Shown here: positions 28,443 to 37,461 of the stretch, piece by piece
Layout: every line of letters starts with the position of its first letter
Position numbering within the stretch: the stretch's first letter is position 1
Source of the DNA: Terriglobales bacterium
GTDB lineage: Bacteria; Acidobacteriota; Terriglobia; Terriglobales; Acidobacteriaceae
NCBI GenBank assembly: GCA_035487355.1
Contig: DATHMF010000104.1
Coordinates: 62,001-126,000, forward strand
Direction of reading: 5' to 3'
Length of the DNA: 64,000 nucleotides
Translations under genes and position numbers: made by a program
Notes under the pieces: generated by a model
Told to the model about the DNA's origin: nothing
What the model saw: the letters and a program-made list of their open reading frames with translations, nothing else
The model's database searches: none

Positions 28443-29014
28443 GATTTACGAATTTCGATTTACGATTTGCAGCCAATATGACAGTTTATATGATTTATGA
28501 TTTTCGATTTGGGAAGTACTTCTAGCAATTTGAGCTTTAGCGGCTGCGCGATGTTTTTCTTGCTGCAACGAAAATAGAGGTCAGTTGATTGGCTTCATCG
28601 ATTATGGCTTTCATTCGGCTCGATGGTAGAAGGTGGGCATCAACAATCAGTTCAAGCCAGAATAACGTTTCGTCAATCTCTTCAACCACAACCCCAAGTT
28701 TCACAACCCCAAGTTTGGAGATGAACTCTGCCCGTGAACGTGCGCGACACGCAGCACGATAATTGGCTGCTACCGAAGTTCCTGCTCGGAGCACTTGTTT
28801 GGCAATGACATAGCTTGCCTGCGATTTGGGCATTGATTCGGATAGCTTGATGATTCGAAGGGCAAAAGCTTTTGTTCTTTGGCGTAGCTCCTCCGACGTA
28901 ATCATTATGAGAAGGATTTAATCACAAAGAGAAGATTTTAATCATGCCGCTCAATTCCTAAAAACCACTTCCTAAATCTCAAATTCTTAAATCGTAAATC
29001 GAAAATCGTAAATC
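28443..29014. mobile_element. Inverted-repeat cassette with a second four-helix-bundle gene
   Basis: The left arm (28443-28468) and the reverse complement of the right arm (28989-29014) match at 25 of 26 bases. Both belong to the CGATTTACGATTT repeat family, and additional degenerate units extend outward to about 28431 and 29031. The extended arms fit between the start codon of the LolC/E gene (28430) and the stop of the propeller gene (29034). The cargo is one four-helix-bundle gene, with no transposase. It has the same architecture as the cassette at 8383-8867 but a different repeat family. Confidence 0.65.
28537..28905 (-). CDS. Four-helix-bundle protein (23S rRNA intervening-sequence / Avd-like family), second copy
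   Basis: A 122-residue paralogue of the protein at 8467. It shares QRTKAFALRIIKL, the LRAGTSVAANYRAACRARSR core and the EEIDETLFWLELIVDA helix. It carries an exact 15-base tandem duplication (28687-28701 and 28702-28716) that inserts five residues (reads KLGVVKLGVVVEE), absent from the first copy. Whether the longer helix still folds is unclear. It has lower GC content than its neighbours. ATG 28905 fits the other copy's start. Confidence 0.83.
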   Translation of the reverse strand: MITSEELRQRTKAFALRIIKLSESMPKSQASYVIAKQVLRAGTSVAANYRAACRARSRAEFISKLGVVKLGVVVEEIDETLFWLELIVDAHLLPSSRMKAIIDEANQLTSIFVAARKTSRSR

Positions 29015-29033
29015 ACAAATTACAAATCCCTTC

Positions 29034-31331
29034 TTATTTCCTGATGACCGTTTTCGCGCTGCCCACGTTGTCATACTGGTCGTAGGCGCGGACCACGACT
29101 ACATGCTCCCCTGCCGCAGAACTGGCGGGCAGAGGAATGTTGAAGTCGTAGTTTTCGGTTTTAGAATCGGAAATTTTCCCCACAGGCTCGAGAAACTGCC
29201 AGTCACTAGCGTCCAAGGAATACTCCGCCCGCCGGATAGGAGAGAAGCCGTCGCGGGCGCGGAAGGTCACATGGATTTCTCCGCCGTTATCGGCCAGGAA
29301 GGCAGCATTCAAGTCTTCGACCTGAGGAGGAGTGTTATCCACCTCAAAGCGCGTGCTTTCTTTTTCCGCGGTCAGGGCGTCTTCAGGGGAATGTGAGGGC
29401 GCGTCGGAGACAATCACTTTGATGGTGTAACCTCCGTCAGGCAACAAGTCGCTATCGAATGAATAGAACTTATCGGTTAGCTTCTCTTTGGTCAGCGGTT
29501 TCCATTGGGTCTCGCCATCGCCGCGATAGTAGAGGGAATAGACCAAGTCGTCGTTGTTATCATCATGCGCCGTCCAGCGTACAGCGATGGAATCCTTGTC
29601 GCGCATGGCTGTAGCAAAGCTTTCCATGCGTTGTTTAGGTTGCTGCGAATTGCTCTCGCCGCCTACAATGATGGGCGTGTTTTCCGAAGAAGACTTGATG
29701 CTGGGAGGAAAGCGCGCACCCACCTGCACCGCAACTTCGTCAATCACAGGAGCGGCATTCTTGGAGCGGTAATTCAAAATCACGCTCTCAATTTGTGGAG
29801 TCTTCTGCCCGCTATGCAGAACCGCTTTCCACTGGATAAAGCGTGCCGGTGGAGCCTGCACCAGAGGACCTTCGGGAGAGCTGAAGTTTATTTTTTCCCA
29901 TGGGCTCCAATTGCGGTCGGGGTTATCAACGTTTCCGCTGCGCGCCAGAAGATCAAAGTTGCCCTGGCCGCGTACTTCGAGCCGTCCCCATTGCGAGAAC
30001 AGATGAGCATCGAAGACGTCGCTCTCGTAATTTCCTTCCGCGTCGAGCGATGGGCCCAGCGTAAAAATTTTGCCCAGGTTGCTGGTGGCCGCAAAGAGCG
30101 CGCCGTCGGTCCCATTCGCCATTGCGGTCACCTGGTTGGCGCTGGCTTTCACCAAATCGGTATATTCGCCGCTGCCACGAATGGCAAAGATGCGCCCTTT
30201 ATTGCCGGTGCCGGCCACCAGGTTCTGTTTTCCGGCAATACGTTCGAATGCCAGGGCATACACCAACTCGTCGCGCGAATTCCATAGCTCGGTGGGCGAG
30301 CCATCCGCGGCAATTTTATAAACCCCCGAGCCGCCGCTCGATGCTGCACCCAAAATCGAAGACGCGGAGCCTGTCGGCTGCGGATTAGGCACAATCGTGA
30401 TCGTGGCAGTTCCGGCTGTCAAAGCAGACGGATTGGCGGCAGGCGCAGCCCCAGGGAGGGGAGTTGGCGCAGGAGGGCGCTTTTCTCCGATTCCAGCGGC
30501 GTAGATGTTGTTGTCTTCATCCACTGCCAGAGCGGTGATTTCTTTTTTGGAGGCGCTGTACAGAACAAACGCTTCTCCTGAGGGCGAGATGCGATAGATG
30601 AGTCCGCTGCCGTCGGAGCCGGCCAGCAGATTGCCTTGATGGTCAAATGCGAGCACACGGATATGGGCCTCGTCGCTTTTGAAAAAGACTGAGCCTTCAC
30701 CATTCTGGCTTACGCGGAAAATCTGGCCGTTATCGCCGGTGGCCACGTAGAGTTGGCCGCTTTTATCAATAGCGAGGTCCCAGATATATTTGGTTTGTGG
30801 ATCAAAGAATACCTTTGCAGCCGTATTGTCAGAAGAACTTTTATCGCCGGAGGATTCCTTGGCTCCAGCTTCTGCGGATTTCGAAGCAGAGGTACTCTTC
30901 TTCTTTTTTTCTTCTTTCTGGTCGGGCGGTGCCGGCGTGAGCTGAATTTTATACACCTTGCCATCGGGAGAAGTAGCGGCATAGAGCACGCCGTCGCGCT
31001 CGGCCAGCGCCTGTACCTGCAACTCCTTGGGTTCAAAGATCACCTGCGATTTGCCGTCTGGGGTGATGCGATAGACCCGGGCAGGCGAGCCGGCGGCAGC
31101 ATATACATTGCCAGCGCCATCGGTTGTGATGGCCCACAGATACGTGGAAGGAGAGGTGTAAAGAGGCTTGAATTGGGGCGCAAGCTCCAGTGTGCCTACG
31201 CTGCGTATGGCCACGCCTCGGGCCGTACCCTTTTCAAATTCGTCAAATTTGGTTTGCTCCCAGGTTTGTGTGCCTTCAGCAAAGGCACACAGAGTTGAGA
31301 GAAGAAGAAAGCACGAGATGTAAAGTTTCAT
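29034..31331 (-). CDS. Secreted beta-propeller protein with C-terminal Ig-like region
   Basis: A 765-residue exported protein with signal peptide MKLYISCFLLLSTLCAFAEG. Residues about 45-420 show repeated strand motifs of NHL/WD-like propeller blades (for example TDGAGNVYAAAGSPARVYRI, AIDKSGQLYVATGDNGQIFR, FDHQGNLLAGSDGSGLIYRI), interrupted by a charged Lys/Ser linker near 130-165. The C-terminal third has fibronectin/Ig-like strands (VRWTAHDDNNDDLVYSLYYR and GGYTIKVIVSDAPSHSPEDA). Similar large proteins are common in Acidobacteriota; the ligand is unknown. Its stop lies 3 bases from the extended right arm of the four-helix-bundle cassette. Confidence 0.75.
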   Translation of the reverse strand: MKLYISCFLLLSTLCAFAEGTQTWEQTKFDEFEKGTARGVAIRSVGTLELAPQFKPLYTSPSTYLWAITTDGAGNVYAAAGSPARVYRITPDGKSQVIFEPKELQVQALAERDGVLYAATSPDGKVYKIQLTPAPPDQKEEKKKKSTSASKSAEAGAKESSGDKSSSDNTAAKVFFDPQTKYIWDLAIDKSGQLYVATGDNGQIFRVSQNGEGSVFFKSDEAHIRVLAFDHQGNLLAGSDGSGLIYRISPSGEAFVLYSASKKEITALAVDEDNNIYAAGIGEKRPPAPTPLPGAAPAANPSALTAGTATITIVPNPQPTGSASSILGAASSGGSGVYKIAADGSPTELWNSRDELVYALAFERIAGKQNLVAGTGNKGRIFAIRGSGEYTDLVKASANQVTAMANGTDGALFAATSNLGKIFTLGPSLDAEGNYESDVFDAHLFSQWGRLEVRGQGNFDLLARSGNVDNPDRNWSPWEKINFSSPEGPLVQAPPARFIQWKAVLHSGQKTPQIESVILNYRSKNAAPVIDEVAVQVGARFPPSIKSSSENTPIIVGGESNSQQPKQRMESFATAMRDKDSIAVRWTAHDDNNDDLVYSLYYRGDGETQWKPLTKEKLTDKFYSFDSDLLPDGGYTIKVIVSDAPSHSPEDALTAEKESTRFEVDNTPPQVEDLNAAFLADNGGEIHVTFRARDGFSPIRRAEYSLDASDWQFLEPVGKISDSKTENYDFNIPLPASSAAGEHVVVVRAYDQYDNVGSAKTVIRK

Positions 31332-31424
31332 GGGTATAAGAGGACTGGAACAATAATCAATTAGTGTACGCCAATTAACGAATTGATTCCCGCCAGCGGA
31401 AAACTATTCGTGCGGAAGGTAATC

Positions 31425-33245
31425 TTACTTAATCGTCACGCTGATAACCTGCGAGCCTGAAACCACGTAATCGAGTGGCGTGGAGGCTTCGCTGACCGCC
31501 GATTCTCCCACCACCAACATGTCCTGCGTACCGCGCAGGCCTTCCATGACGTTCATCACCGAGAGCGGCAGGCTGGGCATGACTTTATCGTCAATCATGG
31601 CCTGCGGATTGGGTTCCAAAATGGAAACGTACAGATGGTTATTGGCGTGTTCTTTGTTCAACAACGCAATGGTCGAGCCCAGATCGAGTCGCTGCGAAAA
31701 ACTGGAATAGATGCGACGCATGCGGTCCAGCGCTTCGCTGTCGCTGACCAGAATCCGCAACGTGCCCTGCGGGGCCGAGGTCGGGACTTTAATCGGGATA
31801 CGCCGTACGATGCGCTCGCCACGATAAGGACGCAACACGGCTTCTACGACAATCTCATCGCCCGGCCGCGCCTCGGTCACATCTGTGCGGGCGGTCTCCA
31901 GGTGTGCGGTACGACGGTCGGGAACGACGTCAAATTCCAGATTCACGCCCTCGACCTTGGGGCGCGAGAAAGGATTATCGAAAATGCGGTTAAAGCGATC
32001 ACCCAGCAGCAGCGCCGCGCCCAAAGCAGCCGGCGAACCACCGTCGGCGGGAGCAAACATGTTTTGCAGGGAAATGTCGGGGTACCCATCCACATGGATT
32101 TTGCCGTTGATGTGGTAGGTCACCTCTGAGCCGTAGTCATTAGCGTTCTGCAGCGCGCTGAAGAGCGTAGCCATCATGGCCAGCGGCGTGAGCTGGGGAT
32201 TATTCAGGACTTCATAGTGATACTCGCGAGGTTGTGGAGTGCCGTGAACGGAAAGCGTGACCGGAATCATCTCCGGGTTCTGGCCGAAGCGTCCCAGGAT
32301 TCCAGTATGGCGGTCCTGCACGAATGATCCCACCGGCTCGGTGGTATTAATGATTTTGAAAGAGTTCAGAGGCGAGGCCAGGGTTGCAATCACCCGCGCC
32401 TTGTTCATGGGGATATCCACTGCGCCGAATTGCAGCACCGGATGTCCACAGGCCAGGAGGCGATCGTCATCTGTGTAGGTCACCGTGCAGGTGGCGGCGA
32501 TATCCAAATCTCCGCGGACAAGCACCATGCTCACGGCTGATCCGGGTTCGATGGGCTCAGGCTGTTTTTCATCGGTTACAGAACCGGCGCCCATAACGGG
32601 AGTCAACCCCAAAGCTGCGAACTGCGGGCTAAACTGGCGGACCGCTTCTTCTGAGAATCCGCTGAAAACCAGGGGCGCCTCAATGGGCTTGAGGATTCTG
32701 GTAATGTCGTTGCTGCCCAGACTGGAATCTGCTTGGCCGGGAGCTGACGTGGTGCTGGCTGCAGGTTGCGCAGAAGTTGCTGGCGCCACACCTCTTGCCG
32801 GCTGGCTGCGATCAAACTCGTTAATTTCAAGCATCTGCTCGATGGGAGTGACTCCGCCGATAGGTTCCTTGGAAAAAGCTCCGATGCGGTAAGAGAGCGC
32901 GCCTACGAGTTTGCCATCCACATAGACCGGGCTGCCGCTCATGCCTGCCACCACACCGGTGTACTCGGGCTTTGAACCCAGCAAGCGCACCAGAATGAGA
33001 TCAGTCCTGGGGCCGTTGACATTTTTCAGGACCCCGAGAATCTCTAAATCCATAGGCTCCGGCTTGACCCCTTCGAAAACCGTGTAGGCAGTGCCATGCA
33101 TGCCCGCACGGACCTCGGAGAGAGGCATAATAGGTGTATGCTGTCCGGACTTTGGTCCGGGCTGAGAAACCGGTGTTTGGGCGAAACAACAGACTGAGAG
33201 CAGGAAGAGTAAAATAAAACGAAGCGCAACGACGGAATATTTCAT
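31425..33245 (-). CDS. Exported SpoIVB-like (S55) serine peptidase domain protein
   Basis: A protein of 606 residues from ATG 33245 (an upstream in-frame start at 33320 is less likely, because the signal peptide MKYSVVALRFILLFLLSVCCF begins here). It contains MPLSEVRAGMHGTAYTVFEG and the S55 active-site loop GMSGSPVYVDGKLVGALSY (Ser about 105), and further on LLACGHPVLQFGAVDIPM (His about 268). In Bacillus SpoIVB, as I recall it, the His motif precedes the GMSGSP motif; here the order is reversed. The C-terminal half is of unknown fold. It is divergent from the VWFA gene. Confidence 0.75.
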   Translation of the reverse strand: MKYSVVALRFILLFLLSVCCFAQTPVSQPGPKSGQHTPIMPLSEVRAGMHGTAYTVFEGVKPEPMDLEILGVLKNVNGPRTDLILVRLLGSKPEYTGVVAGMSGSPVYVDGKLVGALSYRIGAFSKEPIGGVTPIEQMLEINEFDRSQPARGVAPATSAQPAASTTSAPGQADSSLGSNDITRILKPIEAPLVFSGFSEEAVRQFSPQFAALGLTPVMGAGSVTDEKQPEPIEPGSAVSMVLVRGDLDIAATCTVTYTDDDRLLACGHPVLQFGAVDIPMNKARVIATLASPLNSFKIINTTEPVGSFVQDRHTGILGRFGQNPEMIPVTLSVHGTPQPREYHYEVLNNPQLTPLAMMATLFSALQNANDYGSEVTYHINGKIHVDGYPDISLQNMFAPADGGSPAALGAALLLGDRFNRIFDNPFSRPKVEGVNLEFDVVPDRRTAHLETARTDVTEARPGDEIVVEAVLRPYRGERIVRRIPIKVPTSAPQGTLRILVSDSEALDRMRRIYSSFSQRLDLGSTIALLNKEHANNHLYVSILEPNPQAMIDDKVMPSLPLSVMNVMEGLRGTQDMLVVGESAVSEASTPLDYVVSGSQVISVTIK

Positions 33246-33373
33246 GCAAACCACACTTTTTCCTTGCGCAGGTGCAAACCGACCTCGCAAAGAACTATCC
33301 AAAGAAGGGCTTTGGTGCATCTATATTAGCATCAAGCCACTCGATTTTGGGCCCAATAGGCGGAGGAGTAAGC

Positions 33374-34636
33374 ATGTCTGTGTATAGAATTTCGGCATAT
33401 TCAGAAAGTTTTTCCAGGTTTGTAAGGTGTTTTTCGGTGAAGGAGCTGGCGGCCAGGAGCGTCCTTTTTCTGCTGATGGCAGTTTTATTCCTGCCGGTTA
33501 ATTCTCTGCTTCTCGGACAGACGAGCTCTTCTTCCTCCAATAACACACAGACCGGTTCTCAACAAAAGCCGCCCTCACAAGAGGCCCCGCCGGAAGCCGG
33601 CGGTCCACAAGGCGAAGTGAGCCCGGTGGCGGTGCCCAAGAAAACAGAAGCCCCTCCTGAACCACCCAAGCGCACGGTCAAGAACCCCGAAGGAATGCCG
33701 GACTACACCCTGCATGTGAACGTTCCAGAGGTGGACGTTGATGTGATTGTTACCACCAAAAATGGAGAGTTTATTCCTGGGCTCAAGAAAGAGAACTTCA
33801 AGGTTCTGGAAGATGGCGTTCCTCAGCAGGTCGTCAAGTTCTCGCAGGCGGAGAAGCCGGTCACGGTCGTGATGTTGCTGGAGTTTGCCGCCAATCACTA
33901 CGCCTTCATCAATGACATGCTGACCAATGCCTACACCTTTGCCAGCACTCTAAAGCGTGACGATTGGGTGGCGGTGATTTCCTACGACATGCGGCCCGAA
34001 ATCCAGCAGGACTTCACACAAGACAAGATGAAGGTCATGGGGGCACTCAACCACATGCGTATCCCCGGTTTCCGTGAGACCAACTTGTTTGACGCGCTCT
34101 ACGACACGCTCGACCGGCTGGAGCGTATTGAGGGCCACAAGTATGTCATCCTGATCTCCAGCGGCGTGGATACTTTCAGCAAGCTGAACTATGACAAGAT
34201 CCTGAAGAAGGTCAAAGCCACGCGTAACACCACCATCTACACGGTCAGCACCGGATGGCTGCTGCGCGAATACCTTGAAAGCCATGGAGCAATCACCCCC
34301 GGCAACACCATGCCGGGAACCCAGGACCTGATGGACTACCTGCAGGCCGATAATGAAATGAAGACCTACGCTCAGATCACAGGCGGCAAAGCTTATTTTC
34401 CACGTTTTGAAGGGCAGTTCCCCGAGGTGATGAGCGATATCAGCTACTCCATTCGCAATGAGTATCTGCTCTCGTATCACTCCACCAATCCCAGAGAAGA
34501 TGGAAGCTACCGCAAGATCAAAGTTGAACTGATAGACCCTGCGGGCGGACCGATTGACCTGCACGTGAACGGCAAACCAGCTAAATACAACATCATTGCG
34601 CGCGAGGGTTACGTCGCGAAGCATGAAGTGGAATAA
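33374..34636 (+). CDS. Secreted VWFA-related protein of the acidobacterial type
   Basis: A protein of 420 residues from ATG 33374, which is preceded by GGAGGAG. It has a signal peptide/anchor near residues 28-48 (SVLFLLMAVLFLPVNSLLLG), a Pro/Glu-rich linker to about residue 95, then a degenerate Ig-like entry (LHVNVPEVDVDVIVTTKNGE, KENFKVLEDGVPQQVVKFSQ). A VWFA-like domain follows (VTVVMLLEFAANHYAFINDM to ILISSGVDTFSKLNYDKIL). This layout is the VWFA-related family common in Acidobacteriota. It probably mediates extracellular protein interactions. The canonical MIDAS DxSxS is not intact (LLEFAAN). Confidence 0.82.
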   Translation: MSVYRISAYSESFSRFVRCFSVKELAARSVLFLLMAVLFLPVNSLLLGQTSSSSSNNTQTGSQQKPPSQEAPPEAGGPQGEVSPVAVPKKTEAPPEPPKRTVKNPEGMPDYTLHVNVPEVDVDVIVTTKNGEFIPGLKKENFKVLEDGVPQQVVKFSQAEKPVTVVMLLEFAANHYAFINDMLTNAYTFASTLKRDDWVAVISYDMRPEIQQDFTQDKMKVMGALNHMRIPGFRETNLFDALYDTLDRLERIEGHKYVILISSGVDTFSKLNYDKILKKVKATRNTTIYTVSTGWLLREYLESHGAITPGNTMPGTQDLMDYLQADNEMKTYAQITGGKAYFPRFEGQFPEVMSDISYSIRNEYLLSYHSTNPREDGSYRKIKVELIDPAGGPIDLHVNGKPAKYNIIAREGYVAKHEVE

Positions 34637-34640
34637 AACA

Positions 34641-35488
34641 AGTACTCGGTACTCAGTACTCAGAGCATCTGTACACCGAGGAACATTTCTCACTGTGCTG
34701 AAATCTTATTTTGACTGTAGCGGTAAAGATGATGCGCCGTTCATAACTCTTTCTGGGATTGCGACGAACGATGTCATCTGGGGAGAGATAGAGGCAAATT
34801 GGAACTGTCGCCTTCAAACTGGAACCCCCAAAGCTTCATATATGCACATGGTTGAAGCTGTCCACCTGAATCGTGAATTCAGCCCAGACAAGGGCTGGAC
34901 TGACGATAAGGTTTACGGCCTAATTAATGCTTTGTTGAGCGATATAACCCAGACCCCAAAAGATAAATACTGTCAGTTTGTCTGCATGATTGACATGAAT
35001 GCCTATAGGAAATTGCAAGCAGAAAGTTATCAGATGGATTCCCCCGCTGACATTTTGGTCACAAGCTGTACTGACCGCATCATGTCTTGGTACTTTCTTG
35101 AATATAAGGGCATGGATTTAGAGGCGCACTATTATTTCGATATGGATGAACCTTTCGAGCCGATCATCAAAGCGAGATGGGAGAGAGAGCTTGAAGGCTG
35201 CGAAGTACCCGGTGCTTACAATAAATGGCATCACATCAAGCATATTGGCACAGCGCAAATGCGCTCGACTATAGGAATCCAGGTTGCTGATATGTTGGCG
35301 TGGGCGAGAAACAGAGAAGAAACAAAAAAAGGACAGAGGTACGAATCCTTGGCGCTTGCGCTGACTCGCCTGTCGCCATCACACATAGCATTCTGGGATG
35401 AAGATCTTCTCAGAAGAAAGTACAGACCGCTGATATACAGGCCATAGCGTAAAGTGATAGTTTTTCTGAGTACTGAGTACCGAGTACT
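34641..35488. mobile_element. Cassette with a DUF3800 gene between perfect 24-bp inverted repeats
   Basis: Bases 34641-34664 (beginning AGTACTCGGTACTCAG) are the exact reverse complement of 35465-35488. The only gene between them is a DUF3800-type gene of lower GC content than its neighbours. The left repeat starts 4 bases after the VWFA stop, and the right repeat contains part of the stop codon of the convergent ZIP gene, so the element fits exactly between two convergent genes. There is no transposase. Shorter relatives of the repeat occur near 12450 and 36246. Confidence 0.7.
34695..35447 (+). CDS. DUF3800 domain protein
   Basis: A protein of 250 residues from GTG 34695 (M-LKSYFDCSGK); the frame is open from 34596, but that part is repeat sequence. 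The N-terminal YFDCSGKDDAPFITLSGI, the middle YYFDMDEPFEPII and the C-terminal IGIQVADMLAWARNR match the conserved acidic positions of DUF3800 proteins, which I recall as having an RNase H-like fold with an unproven nuclease role; they are often found in defence or mobile contexts. It sits alone within the inverted-repeat cassette. Codon use is AT-richer than in surrounding genes, a sign of transfer. Confidence 0.78.
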   Translation: MLKSYFDCSGKDDAPFITLSGIATNDVIWGEIEANWNCRLQTGTPKASYMHMVEAVHLNREFSPDKGWTDDKVYGLINALLSDITQTPKDKYCQFVCMIDMNAYRKLQAESYQMDSPADILVTSCTDRIMSWYFLEYKGMDLEAHYYFDMDEPFEPIIKARWERELEGCEVPGAYNKWHHIKHIGTAQMRSTIGIQVADMLAWARNREETKKGQRYESLALALTRLSPSHIAFWDEDLLRRKYRPLIYRP

Positions 35489-36215
35489 AAACTTGAAAAA
35501 AGTGATCCAGCAGTAAAAACACCGCAACCCCCACAAACACCAGCAGTGCCATCTTCATGCCGGGCTCGCGGTTGACCTCGGGAATCAAATCAGAGGCAGC
35601 TACGTAAACCGTTACTCCTGCGGCCAGCGGGAGTCCTACGTTGACGGAACCTTTCAGAAAGACCATGGTGACAACCCCAGCGAAGGTTGCTGCACCCAGC
35701 AGGCCAGAAGCTCCCCAGGCGGCCGCCTTGCTGCGTCCTGCGGCCAGCATCACGGAAGCTACCGTGAATCCCTCAGGAATTTTGTGCAGGATAACGGCAA
35801 AGAAAATCAGCCAGCCCAGCCGCGAGGAGACGATGAATCCGGATGCGATGGCAATTCCATCGAAGAAGGTATGAATCATCAGACCGAGCAGCACCGAGTA
35901 GGTGCGATGAGAATGGGCAAACTCGTGGGTATGGGTTTCTTCCCCAAAGTGGAAATGAGGGGCCAGCGTGTGCTCAAAGAAATGCACGAGGAGATATCCG
36001 GCCAAAATAAATACCGGCGCCAATGGTGGATTGCGCCGCCAGCTCTCGGGCGCCATCTCCACCAGCGCAACCGCCAGCATGAAGCCCGCACCCAGGGCCA
36101 CGAAGTAGCGCAGATAGCGGCGCTCCCAATCCCGGTGAACAATAATCGCGCCGCCAAACGCGTTGGCCGCGGCGGCGGTGAGGCCGAGAAGGAGCGTGAT
36201 GGTAAGAATGTTCAT
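35487..36215 (-). CDS. ZIP family metal transporter
   Basis: A 242-residue membrane protein with about eight helices that imports Zn2+ or other divalent metals. Motifs: a His-rich loop (HFHFGEETHTHEFAHSH), MIHTFFDGIAIASGF in one helix and ILHKIPEGFTVASVM in the next, which form the metal path in ZIP proteins. The stop codon (TAG) lies in the final bases of the right inverted repeat of the DUF3800 cassette. Confidence 0.9.
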   Translation of the reverse strand: MNILTITLLLGLTAAAANAFGGAIIVHRDWERRYLRYFVALGAGFMLAVALVEMAPESWRRNPPLAPVFILAGYLLVHFFEHTLAPHFHFGEETHTHEFAHSHRTYSVLLGLMIHTFFDGIAIASGFIVSSRLGWLIFFAVILHKIPEGFTVASVMLAAGRSKAAAWGASGLLGAATFAGVVTMVFLKGSVNVGLPLAAGVTVYVAASDLIPEVNREPGMKMALLVFVGVAVFLLLDHFFQV

Positions 36216-36262
36216 TCGAAGCTCTCGGTTCTCAATTCACGTCCTCAGTGCTGAGTACCTTG

Positions 36263-37348
36263 TCATCCAGAGTGACGGATATGCATCACGTCCCCGTCCT
36301 TCACGATGTAATCCTTGCCCTCGAGCCGCAATGTGCCGTGGGCCTTGGCGTTGGCCTCGGAGCCGGCCTCGAGCAGGGTATCCCAGTGAATGGTCTCGGC
36401 GCGGATGAAATGTTTTTCCAGGTCAGAGTGAATTGCACCAGCCGCGGTCTGTGCGCGTGAGTTGCGCTCCACCGTCCAGGCGCGGCATTCGTCTTCGCCA
36501 ACGGTGAAGAAAGAGATCATTCCCAGCAACTCATAAGTCTTGCGGATCAGACGCGCCAGGCCGCTCTCCTGCAATCCATAACTGGAGAGAAATTCGGCGG
36601 CTTCAGCGTCGCTCATCTCAGCGAGTTCGGCCTCCACTTTGCCACAGATGGCGGTTGCCCCGGCATTCGGGCGGGATGCAATCTCACTCAAACCGAACTT
36701 CTGCACGGCGTTCTCCAGGTCGCGCCCCAGTTCACTGCTCTCGTTTACGTTGAGCACATAGAGAATGGGTTTTTCGCTCAGGAACATAAAGCCGCGCACA
36801 CGCTTCTTGTCTTCCGCAGACATTTCCATCTCGCGCAATGGTTTTTCCGTCTCCAGGTGTGCTTTCGCGCGTTTGATCAAATCAAATTCCTTCTCAATCT
36901 CGGCAGTCTTCTGCTTCTTCAGGTCTTTTTCCAGACGTTCCAGGCGCTTTTCCACCTGGCCGAGGTCGCTGACCATGAGATCGAAATCAACGTTTCGGAT
37001 GTCACGCAGCGGGTCAATGGGGCCAACGTGCGCAATGGCAGGATCGTCGAAGGCGCGGATGACATGCGCCAGCGCGTCCACTTCGCGCAGGCTGGCGGTG
37101 AAGGCGGTTTCCTTCAGCGCCTCGGCGCCGATGGCGGCCACGTCCACGTACTCGACGGATGCATGCACCAGCTTCTTGGGGTTGTAGAGAGCAGCCAGCT
37201 TGTCCAGGCGCTCATCGGGTACCTTGGCCACACCGATATGGGCCTCGCGCGGGTTGGAGTAGCCCCCGGCTTCCAGCTTGGACTTGGTCAGAATTTTGAA
37301 CAGCGACGTTTTGCCTACCTGTGGCAGGCCGATAATGCCAGTTTTCAT
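36263..37348 (-). CDS. ychF: Redox-responsive GTPase/ATPase YchF (Obg-like)
   Basis: A 361-residue P-loop protein of the Obg/OLA1 family that binds ribosomes and prefers ATP. Visible are G1 GLPQVGKTSLFK, the SNPREAHIGVAKVPDERLDKL segment, LYVLNVNES (nucleotide base recognition), a coiled-coil insert (about residues 130-185) and the TGS-like C-terminal domain with IHSDLEKHFIRAETI and DYIVKDGDVMHIRHSG. The length is typical. Confidence 0.93.
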   Translation of the reverse strand: MKTGIIGLPQVGKTSLFKILTKSKLEAGGYSNPREAHIGVAKVPDERLDKLAALYNPKKLVHASVEYVDVAAIGAEALKETAFTASLREVDALAHVIRAFDDPAIAHVGPIDPLRDIRNVDFDLMVSDLGQVEKRLERLEKDLKKQKTAEIEKEFDLIKRAKAHLETEKPLREMEMSAEDKKRVRGFMFLSEKPILYVLNVNESSELGRDLENAVQKFGLSEIASRPNAGATAICGKVEAELAEMSDAEAAEFLSSYGLQESGLARLIRKTYELLGMISFFTVGEDECRAWTVERNSRAQTAAGAIHSDLEKHFIRAETIHWDTLLEAGSEANAKAHGTLRLEGKDYIVKDGDVMHIRHSG

Positions 37349-37461
37349 TGTGTAATTGGGTAATCGGGTAATTTCGTGATCGGGTTCGTGCCCTTACAGA
37401 TAATAAAGAGCATTGATGTAATGAGCAAACGACGAGAGCTGCTGTTCCCAACTCTTGATGC

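Noticed and set aside
29505..30287. 260-codon plus-strand frame
   Set aside because: It is antisense to the propeller protein and has no motif.
34596..34694. N-terminal extension of the DUF3800 protein
   Set aside because: These codons run through the VWFA gene end and the inverted repeat; the conserved domain starts at the GTG at 34695.
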